From the NCBI GenBank assembly GCA_031769625.1, contig JAUIMM010000040.1, positions 12,654,501 through 12,718,500 on the forward strand: a DNA stretch of 64,000 bases, written 5' to 3'. The notes beneath the pieces were generated by a model, which saw nothing but the letters and a program-made list of their open reading frames with translations, searched no databases and had not been told where the DNA came from. The stretch comes from Taudactylus pleione. Taxonomy: Eukaryota > Chordata > Amphibia > Anura > Myobatrachidae. Shown in pieces: positions 56,406-64,000 of this stretch (the stretch's first letter is position 1; each line of letters starts with the position of its first letter). Both the position numbers and the translations under genes were made by a program.

Positions 56406-56870
56406 TACAACCCCTGTGACTGCCAGCCCCGGCTGCGACTAGCAGAGAGCGGCTTGCACTGGGAAGCCGCTGCTCTGCCTTTCGGCAGCCCTACACGGCT
56501 TCTAGGGGCTGCAAGCAATCCAATCTCTACAAGCCGGTCTCATGCGCATTCGCGGCGCTACAGCCGCTCATGCATATGCGTTGGTCCCGGTGCCTGCCAG
56601 ATCCATTGCACTGGCACCAGGACCCAGCAGGCCAGATCAGCATCAGTGGCAGCCACCTTCAGGTATGAGAGTAGGAGCCGCTGCTGATGTGTTTAGTAAT
56701 CTAAGCTCAGTTGGCTGAGTGAGATGTGTTACATACTGACTTACCGTAGTACTCCTCACATATATCATATACAAATGAATGCCTTAATTTAGTTAGAACA
56801 AATGCAATACACAATCATATTTCCTTCACACAGGTCATATTTATTTTCTGCAATTGTCTAGATGGTATAC
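56406..56870. other. GC-rich unassigned stretch
   Basis: 56410-56690 is GC-rich with an open frame on the plus strand (56454-56687) that matches no family I know. No ankyrin motif on the minus strand. Confidence 0.35.
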
Positions 56871-57300
56871 GTTCAGGAAGCCGGACGCCGCAATGCCGAC
56901 AGCCGACTTCCCAACTACTTAATCCCGGCGAGGGTTAAATGACAGGCGTCTAAATCTAGACGCCTGTCATTTTACCGACGCCGGGAGACCGGCGCCCGGC
57001 ATCCCGATCAAAGTGATGCCGGGAGCCGGGCGCGGACAGCCGCGCGGGGGGGTTAGGGGCTCCCGGGGGGGACTTAGAGTTAGGCACCCCGGGGGGAGGT
57101 TAGGGTTAGGCTAGGGGGAAGGAGGGTTAGGGTTAGGCACCCCCGGGGGGAGGTTAGGGTTAGGCAATCCCCTGGGGGACTTAGGTTTAGGTGGCGGGGA
57201 AGGGGGGGGTTAGGTTTAGGTAGTTAGAGGGGGGATTAGGGTTAGGCACGGGGGGAGGGGGTCAGGGTTAGGCACCCTAAAGGAGGGTTAGGGACTAGAC
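56871..57300. repeat. Foldback terminus plus TTAGGG-bearing G-rich minisatellite
   Basis: 56880-57040 contains inverted blocks (ggcgtctaaatctagacgcc and ccgggagccgggcg). 57040-57295 is made of imperfect units of about 30 bp built on ggttagggttaggcaccccg, with the run of G varying. Confidence 0.85.
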
Positions 57301-57390
57301 TTAGATTAGTTTATACTTACCTTTAGGACGATCAGGATTTCCTCCTCTGTCGGGCTGAATCATACCGAATGTGTCAAGATCACATAGTTC

Positions 57391-57996
57391 TTTAACCACT
57401 TGCCTGGCATGATCGCATCAGATGCAACCACGCCAGCCTGGGCTTTCCCTGACATGGTCACATCTGATGCGACCAGTCAGAAACCTGGAAGATAACCTTC
57501 CAAAAGCCGCCTGTCTCATAGGGACCCCCACATTCTGTTATTGTGTGCTGATCAGCAAACCCCCACCTGGTGGCTCTGCAGTCACTGGGGAGATCCTGCG
57601 CTACCTGGCCCCATTATGCACTACACCTGGCGGCTGCACAGAGGAGCAGCCACCAGGAAATCCAGCTCTGCCTGGCCCCACTATCCACTACTCCCGGTGG
57701 CTGCAGAGAGCAACAGTCACTGGGGAGATCCAGAGCTGCCCTTGCTCCACTGTGACATTACCATCTATGGTTTCTGAAGATATTTTTAAACCATCGGCCA
57801 TCGATGTCTAATGGTACACTACAGTATACAATAAAAAAATTTCTGGTAAACTGTGCTTAAAAAAAAATATATATTTTTAAATAAAATTGTGTTTTATAAG
57901 TTATATATAGATGTCCTTGACCCAATTCAGTGATAACAAAAAATTTTTAATTTCTGAGCAGTTTTTGGAAAAAATACTAGCCAGTTAAGTGGTTAA
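57391..57996. mobile_element. Foldback MITE (TTTAACCACTTGCCTGGC)
   Basis: The ends tttaaccacttgcctggc and gccagttaagtggttaaa are inverted. The interior has three related units around gtggctgcagagagcaacag and cactggggagatccagagct. Non-coding. Confidence 0.75.
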
Positions 57997-58046
57997 AAAT
58001 GTAAAATAACCATACTTCAAAAATAGAATGCAGTGTATGTAGTATC

Positions 58047-58233
58047 AGTGTTAATTTTGACAAGGATTTTAAATTTAGTTTTAGTCTTAGTCGCTTATTT
58101 AAAATTGAACACGCTTTGTCGTAATTTTCGTTATTAAAACATTTATATTATAATTATTGTTACAATTTAGTACTCAAAATAATTGTTGTTGACGATTACT
58201 TTTAGTCAAAATTTTTGTAGACAAAATTAACCC
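58047..58233. mobile_element. Foldback MITE (CAGTGTTAATTTTGACAA)
   Basis: The ends cagtgttaattttgacaa and tagacaaaattaaccctg are inverted; interior AT-rich with ttagtcttagtcg and gattacttttagtc. Confidence 0.75.
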
Positions 58234-58790
58234 TGACCCAGCGAGCCATAATTGGCTCGCCACGGCCACTTCCTATTGGCTGCCTGAGCCAAATACAAAC
58301 GCCCACCGCTGCCTCTTTCATATTGGCTGCCTCCCCTTGAGCACTGATTGGCTCGTGGCCAGGCCAAACATATACCTCTGCTGCATCAGCCGCTTCCCAA
58401 CCAGTGCTGGGAGCCAAGACCAGGTTCCAGCAGTGGCCGCTCACTGCCGCAGCTGTGTTCTATGCGGTGGTGTGACTGGGTGCAGGGAGAGGCGGACCCC
58501 AGAGGTGGTACAGGCCCCATAGCAACCACACGCCCTGTACCCACTGTAGTTACACCACTGGCTGAAGGGGAGAAAGAGACAAAAGACAAAGAGTACTAGT
58601 GGTAAACATAGTGCAAGCTTAGATTCTATATGGGGTTGACCATTGGAGGGTGAACTGGGAAGGAGAAAAGGCCGGTAGAAGGCGTGAGTAAGAGAGGCAT
58701 TAAGAGGAGTGCTATTAGGCTGTAATGAAAAGGTGAGGTTTACGATAATGTTTACAGTCATCGATACTGACCCGGACCCTGAAATATATA
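58234..58790. other. Transposon ends, no gene
   Basis: 58240-58380 carries three copies of a cgagcc/attggc-type short repeat. 58530-58560 (gtacccactgtagttacacc) resembles an unpaired hAT-like terminus. The frames here are not recognised proteins. Confidence 0.4.
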
Positions 58791-58792
58791 GG

Positions 58793-59839
58793 ACCATAGT
58801 CAATTAGATTCGCATACGCGATAAAGTTTTGCCTGCCGTACTTTTTGCCTACATCGCGTTTTTTAGCCATAGAAACTTATCACGTGCGTACCCGCGATTC
58901 GCCTATTCAATTTCAAACTAGAGATGTGCGAGTTCAGATTACTCGGTTCTTATCACCATTTTACCGCAAGTTCGGATTAGTTCGGATTTATTTTATTGGC
59001 TATCCAAAACACGTGCTAGCCGATAGCCAATAAAATGCCGTTTTGAGATCCGAGTAAAACCGATTAAATCCGAACCCGCTCATCTCTATTTCAAGCAGAC
59101 ACGAAAATGCAACCCGATGAATGCAAAATAGGGAAAAGGTGCTGTCAGAACTGGGGAAATCAGTCTGACACCCACTAAAAGATGTACTAACATTGGGGAT
59201 CAATGTACATGCCCCCGAATAGCCCTAATAAAGCCATTTGGGGTACTTAAGGTGTGTGTCAATTTCTTCTAATTAGCGTCTTTGCCCTAGTGGTGAAGAA
59301 TAGCATTAAGCTGTTATTTTTGGTGAAAATAAGTAGTCCTGTCAAATTGGGGGTACTTGAAAATGGGTACTAGCATGGTTTTTTGGTAGTAAAGTTTTAA
59401 AAAGTGTAAAAATCGCACCTGAAGCAAGCACCTGTAATCAAAAAAACACCTCACCCATACTTGCAGACCCCCAAATGTCTAATTCGCTTTTTAAGTTTGT
59501 ACCCCCACTTTGCACTCTTTCGCACCCATTTTCAAAGTGCTTTTTGGGGGTTTTCCTCATTTTTTTTAGGGGATTTTTGACGCAGTTATCCTTTGGGGGG
59601 CTGTCCCAAGAGTGCTGAGTGGTTTCCCCACCTTTGCAGCCCTAAATAGCGATTTTGCACTTTTTTCTCCCCCTATTCAGAGGCAAAAATGTTTTCACCT
59701 ATTACATCGCATTGCGTTTTCACGTACGCGAAAAGTGTTTGCAATTGAATACGGAGATAAGTTTCCGCCTAGTGAAAAGTCGCAATCGGCGATACGTTTT
59801 CGCAGATTCCGACTTCTCGCGGCTAATTGAATATGGGCC
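58793..59839. mobile_element. Foldback element (GGGCCATATTCAATTAG family) with nested MITE
   Basis: The ends accatagtcaattag and ctaattgaatatgggcc are inverted. Inside, at about 58920-59090, lies a second element with ctagagatgtgcgagttc and gaacccgctcatctcta ends. Confidence 0.68.
58920..59090. mobile_element. hAT-like MITE nested in the foldback
   Basis: Inverted ends tagagatgtgcgagttc / gaacccgctcatctcta and a central palindrome around attggctatccaaaacacgt. The terminal sequence matches the start of the large element at 60725. Confidence 0.75.
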
Positions 59840-60724
59840 ATAGACGGATGAATCGGGCAAGGTCTGCCGGCAGATGTTCAGCAAACTCCCTACCTCAACA
59901 GAGCACAGCACAGGAGCTACAGATAGAGGCATAAGGTATTCTAAGAAGTCCATTTGCCTTTAAGGTCCCTATTTGGGACAACTTATATGACACTACCCAT
60001 GCCACCTTGACTGACAGATTCCTATCGGGACAAGAGTAACTATCCTGCTCTGAGGTTATTGGATGGTGTGGACAAAGGTGGTACAAGTCAGTGTGCCACT
60101 GATTTTGTTTGGACATAATAGCTGCCAGCATTGCCTCTTACAACTACTTACACTGGAGACACAGAGAATGTGATAGGATCAAATCACACTCTTAATGGAC
60201 TATATATTAGTGTCTGCTGTTTTAGCTGCACTAAAAGTGTTTGTCTTAAAAATCCAGTTGGCTTTCACCTACAGAGAAGTAAAATGCTCAGGAGTGTCCT
60301 GTTGTAAAAAGGTGAACAATAGCAAAATAATAAACCCGATATACACTGGGGTTATTAACCATCTATTTGCAGGATGATAATACAAAGATCAAAGGACATT
60401 CTTTTTATTCATATATATCTTTTATGTTATTATCCATTAGCATGTCTGTCCTTTTGTCCTTTGTATTATTATTATTAGTTTTTTTATTAGAATTATTATA
60501 AGAATTGTCTAGACAAATTTTGCTAACTTATTTTATCAATATTATCAATAAATACATAATTTTTAAAGTATTCATTGATTCTGCATACTATTGTATATTT
60601 GATACGTATGTGAGCACCCTATAGAGTTTGTGCTGGAAATTAATATTTTTTGTCCACTTGTCTAATAGGGGTGGTGTACTGCACCCTTCTTTTATTCCCA
60701 GCAGCAACCTAAGAGTGTTCCATC
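59840..60724. other. No gene recognised
   Basis: Intergenic or intronic AT-rich sequence with no feature I can support. Confidence 0.4.
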
Positions 60725-60980
60725 TAGGGATGAGCGGGTTCGGATTTTCGAAATCCGAACTGCCCTGATCCGAGACAGGAACAGAGTCCGGGTCGGGTTT
60801 TCCCGCCAGACTCGGTTCCCGGAACAAGGCAAAACATCATCCTGGTGTCGGATTCTCGCGAGACCCGGACTTTGCACATTTCGCGCCTCCCGCCCCACCA
60901 TCTTCACTCCAGTCCTGGAGAGGGTAGTGAGAGGACGGGTCTCTCTAGTGTCTGTGGGAAAGTGGCGTGGCGTGGGGTGG

Positions 60981-62640
60981 CGACCTGCTCTGCTGTATCA
61001 GTCCGGGGGTGACCTGCTCTGCTGTATCAGTCCAGTCCAGTGGTGCTGTGCTGTTGTATCAGTGTGGGGGTGACCTGCTCTGCTGTATCAGTCCAGTCCA
61101 GTGGTGCTGTGCTGCTGTATCAGTCTGAGGGTGACCTGCTCTGCTGTATCAGTCCAGTCCAGTGGTGCTGTGCTGAGGTATCAGTCTGGGGGTGACCTGT
61201 TCTGCTGTATCAGTCCAGTCCAGTGGTGCTGTGCTGCTGTATCAGTCTGGGGGTGACCTGCTCTGCTGTATCAGTCCAGTCAAGTGGTGCTGTGCTGCTG
61301 TATCAGTCTGGGGGTGACCTGCTCTGCTGTATCAGTCCAGTCCAGTGGTGCTGTGCTGCTGTATCAGTCTGGGGGTGACCTGCTCTGCTGTATCAGTCCA
61401 GTCCAGTGGTGCTGTGCTGCTGTATCAGTCTGGGGGTGACCTGCTCTGCTGTATCAGTCCAGTCCAGTGGTGCTGTGCTGCTGTATCAGTCTGAGGGTGA
61501 CCTGCTCTGCTGTATCAGTCCAGTCCAGTGGCGCTGTGTTGCTGTATCAGTCTGGGGGTACCTGCGCTGCTGTATCAGTCCAGTTCAGTGGTGCTGTGCT
61601 GCTGTATCAGTCTGGGGTGACCTGCTCTGCTGTATCAGTCCAGTCCAGTGGTGCTGTGCTGCTGTATCAGTCTGGGGGTGACCAGCTCTGCCTTATCAGT
61701 CCAGTCCAGTGGTGCTGTGCTGCTGTATCAGTCTGGGGGTGACCTGCTCTGCTGTATCAGTCCAGTCCAGTGGTGCTGTGCTGCTGTATCAGTCTGGGGG
61801 TGACCTGCTCTGCTGTATCAGTCCAGTGGTGCTGCGTTGCTGTATCAGTCTGGGGGTGACCTGCTCTGCTGTATCAGTCCAGTCCAGTGGTGCTGTGCTG
61901 CTGTATCAGTGTGGGGGTGACCTGCTCTGCTGTATCAGTCCAGTCCAGTGGTGCTGTGCTGCTGTATCAGTGTGGGGGTGACCTGCTCTGCTGTATCAGT
62001 CCAGTCCAATGGTGATGTGCTGCTGTATCAGTCTGAGGGTGACCTGCTCTGCTATATCAGTCCAGTCCAGTGGTGCTGTGTTGCTATATCAGTCTGGGGG
62101 TACCTGCGCTGCTGTATCAGTCCAGTCCAGTGGTGCTGTGCTGCTGTATCAGTCTGGGGGTGACCTGCTCTACTGTATCAGTCCAGTCCAGTGGTGCTGT
62201 GCTGATGTATCAGTCTGAGGGTGACCTGCTCTGCTGTATCAGTCCAGTCCAGTGGCGCTGTGTTGCTGTATCAGTCTGGGGGTGACCTGCTCTGCTGTAT
62301 CAGTCCAGTCCAGTGGTGCTGCGTTGCTGTATCAGTCTGGGGGTGACCTGCTCTGCTGTATCAGTCCAGTCCAGTGGTGCTGTGCTGCTGTATCAGTGTG
62401 GGGGTGACCTGCTCTGCTGTATCAGTCCAGTCCAGTGGTGCTGTGCTGCTGTATCAGTGTGGGGGTGACCTGCTCTGCTGTATCAGTCCAGTCCAGTGGT
62501 GCTGTGCTGCTGTATCAGTGTGGGGGTGACCTGCTCTGCTGTATCAGTCCAGTCCAATGGTGATGTGCTGCTGTATCAGTCTGAGGGTGACCTGCTCTGC
62601 TGTATCAGTCCAGTCCAGTCCAGTGGTGCTGTCCTGTGCT
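60981..62640 (+). repeat. 61-bp minisatellite, about 27 copies
   Basis: Unit core gacctgctctgctgtatcag then tccagtccagtggtgctgtg and ctgctgtatcagtctggggg. Copies are highly similar, with a few variants (a shortened unit near 61815). Since 61 is not a multiple of three, open frames recur in all phases; the cysteine-rich peptides they predict are artefacts. Confidence 0.97.
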
Positions 62641-63150
62641 GTATATTCAGTCCAAATAATTTTTACAGAGCTGCCATGTGTGGTGTAGGGCTACGGTGCC
62701 CTGTGCTGTGTATTCATTCCAGTCTCCAAATAAAAAGGGGTGATTTAATTCATCCAAATAATTTTTACAGGGGTTATTCAATTAATCCAAAAATATACAG
62801 GGCCTTCCCGTGTGTATTGTAGGGCTACGGTGCCCTGTGCTGTGTATTCACTCCAGTCTAGAAATAAAAAGGGGTGATTTAATTCATCCAAATAAATTTT
62901 ACAGGGGTTATTTAATTAATCCAAATAATTTTTACAGGGCCTTCCCGTGTGTATTGTAGGGCGACGCTGACTTGTGCCCTGTGTATATTCACTCCAAATA
63001 AAAAGGGGTGATTTAATTCATCCAAATTATTTTTACAGAACCTTCCCGTGTGTGGTGAAGAGGTACGCTGACCCTGTGCCCTGTGTATATTCACTCCAAA
63101 TACAAAGGGCTGATTTAATTAATCCAAATAATTTTTACAGGGGTTATTTA
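62640..63150 (+). repeat. Second tandem repeat in the hAT leader
   Basis: About four units of 120-150 bp with ccaaataatttttacagggg, cttcccgtgtgtattgtagg and ctgtgtattcactccag. Confidence 0.88.
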
Positions 63151-63181
63151 CTCCATAAAAATAATGCACTCCATAAATATA

Positions 63182-64000
63182 ATGGAGGACAAAAATTTGG
63201 AGGATAAAATAAGGAAAAGATCAAGAACCACTTCCTCCTAGTGCTGAAGCTGCTGCCACTAGTCATGACATAGGCGATGAAATGCCATCAACGTTTTCTG
63301 CCAAGGCCGATGCCCAATGTCATAGTAGAGGGCATGTAAAATCCAAAAAGCCAAAGTTCAGTAAAATGACTCCAAAAAATAAATTGAAATCGTCTGAGGA
63401 GAAATGTAAACTTGCCAATATGCCATTTACGACACGGAGTGGCAAGGAACGGCTAAGGCCCTGGCCTATGTTCATGACTAGTGGTTCACCTTCACATGAC
63501 GATGGAAACCCTCCTCCTCCCGCTAGAAAAATGAAAAGAGTTAAGCTGGCAAAAGCTCAGCAAAGAACTGTGCGTTCACAAATCCCCATGGAGAGTCCAA
63601 GTGTTGCCTGACCTTCCCAACACTGGACGGGAAGAGTTGGCTCCTTCCACCATTTGCACGCCATCTGCAAGTGCTGGAAGGAGCACCCACAGTCCAGTTG
63701 TTGATATTCAAATTGAAGATGTCACTGCTGAAGTACAACAGGATGAGGATATTGGTGTAGCTGGCGCTGAGGAGGAAGTTGACGATGAGGATTCTGATGG
63801 TGATGTGGTTTGTTTAAATCAGGCACCGAGGGAGACAGTTGTTGTCCATGGGATGAAAAAGCCCATCATCATGCCTGGGCAGAAGACCAAAAATCCACCT
63901 CTTCAGTCTGGAATTATTTCTATCCAAATCCGGACAACAACTGTCTTGCCATATGTAATACGTAGGGGTAAGGACATTAACCACCTAGGAACATCCTCGT
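63182..64000 (+). pseudogene. hAT transposase N-terminal region with BED zinc finger, broken and partial
   Basis: An ATG at 63182 opens MEDKNLEDKIRKRSRTTSS and then stops at a TAG; the frame changes before 63282, where a lysine-rich segment continues to a TGA at about 63611. An acidic segment (EEEVDDEDSDGD, about 63760) follows. At about 63900-63960 SSVWNYFYPNPDNNCLAIC matches the first half of a BED zinc finger (conserved W, F and CxxC), with a stop and frame change right after it. BED fingers bind the terminal DNA in hAT transposases. The catalytic RNase-H-like and dimerisation domains would lie beyond the window. Confidence 0.65.

Larger units (their letters stand above)
60725..64000 (+). 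mobile_element. hAT-type element, 5' part, runs off the window
   Basis: It starts gggatgagcgggttcggatt, the terminus shared by the small elements at 58920 and 25620. It then has a GC-rich leader, a 61-bp minisatellite (60981-62640), four larger units (62640-63150) and the N-terminal part of a BED-finger transposase. The catalytic domain and right end lie outside the window, so autonomy cannot be judged; the visible coding part is already broken. Confidence 0.72.

Noticed and set aside
50450..60700. Ankyrin-repeat exons of asb15 on the minus strand
   Set aside because: No segment with the ankyrin pattern (TPLH...A...G) flanked by splice sites was found by eye; a profile search could still find a diverged one.
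61406..62822. Series of cysteine- and valine-rich plus-strand frames that look like a repeat protein family
   Set aside because: They arise from the 61-bp minisatellite, whose length is not a multiple of three; each is the same DNA in shifted phase.
1..64000. tRNA, rRNA, snRNA or snoRNA genes
   Set aside because: No recognisable internal promoter pairs, cloverleaf or conserved snRNA blocks were seen; a covariance-model scan would be decisive.

Overview
The window reads as nuclear DNA of an amphibian, most likely a frog. The evidence is a vertebrate muscle gene (leiomodin-2) beside the last exon of an ASB-family gene, set in a dense bed of DIRS tyrosine-recombinase retrotransposons, Tc1/mariner, hAT and PIF/Harbinger-like foldback elements, L1 and L2-type LINE remnants and a Penelope-like remnant. 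The species cannot be named from this alone. There is no prokaryotic, viral or organellar backbone, no CRISPR array, and no tRNA or rRNA gene that I could recognise.

Layout. 1-1960: small foldback elements and a minisatellite-bearing repeat. 1960-16464: a 14.5 kb pile of mobile elements: DIRS copy A (1960-8147), a mariner/Tc1 fragment (8148-8870), a Tc1-like element with long inverted repeats and a broken transposase (8943-10548), and DIRS copy B (10549-16464). Another copy of the repeat seen on the left flank follows at 16845-17380. 17380-32400: intergenic DNA made mostly of foldback MITEs, minisatellites and a degenerate L1 (29930-31745). 32590-42600: lmod2 on the minus strand, with three coding exons (42433-42164, 40014-38560, 32946-32920) giving 583 residues. 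42600-49600: intergenic, with an intact hAT MITE that keeps its 8-bp target duplication. 50421-50246 (minus): terminal SOCS-box exon of an ASB gene, probably asb15. 50450-60725: presumed asb15 intron or upstream DNA with an L2-type LINE tail, a Penelope-like inverted repeat, several foldbacks and a TTAGGG-bearing G-rich minisatellite. 60725-64000: the 5' part of a hAT element with a 61-bp minisatellite and a broken BED-finger transposase start; it runs off the window.

Only two host genes are supported. They lie head-to-tail on the minus strand, asb15 upstream of lmod2, the order known from other vertebrates (ASB15-LMOD2-WASL); WASL is not visible here. Leiomodin-2 nucleates and elongates actin in the muscle thin filament. 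ASB proteins with a SOCS box are substrate adaptors of Cullin-RING ubiquitin ligases. They are chromosomal neighbours; nothing in the sequence links their functions.

The most interesting observations are at lmod2. Its second intron appears to use a GC-AG splice pair that completes the WH2 actin-binding motif. About 240 bp of the gene's own 3'UTR, poly(A) signals included, has been duplicated into that same intron. I found no convincing previously undescribed multi-gene system. The mobile elements belong to known superfamilies, with some informative structural quirks reported in the findings.
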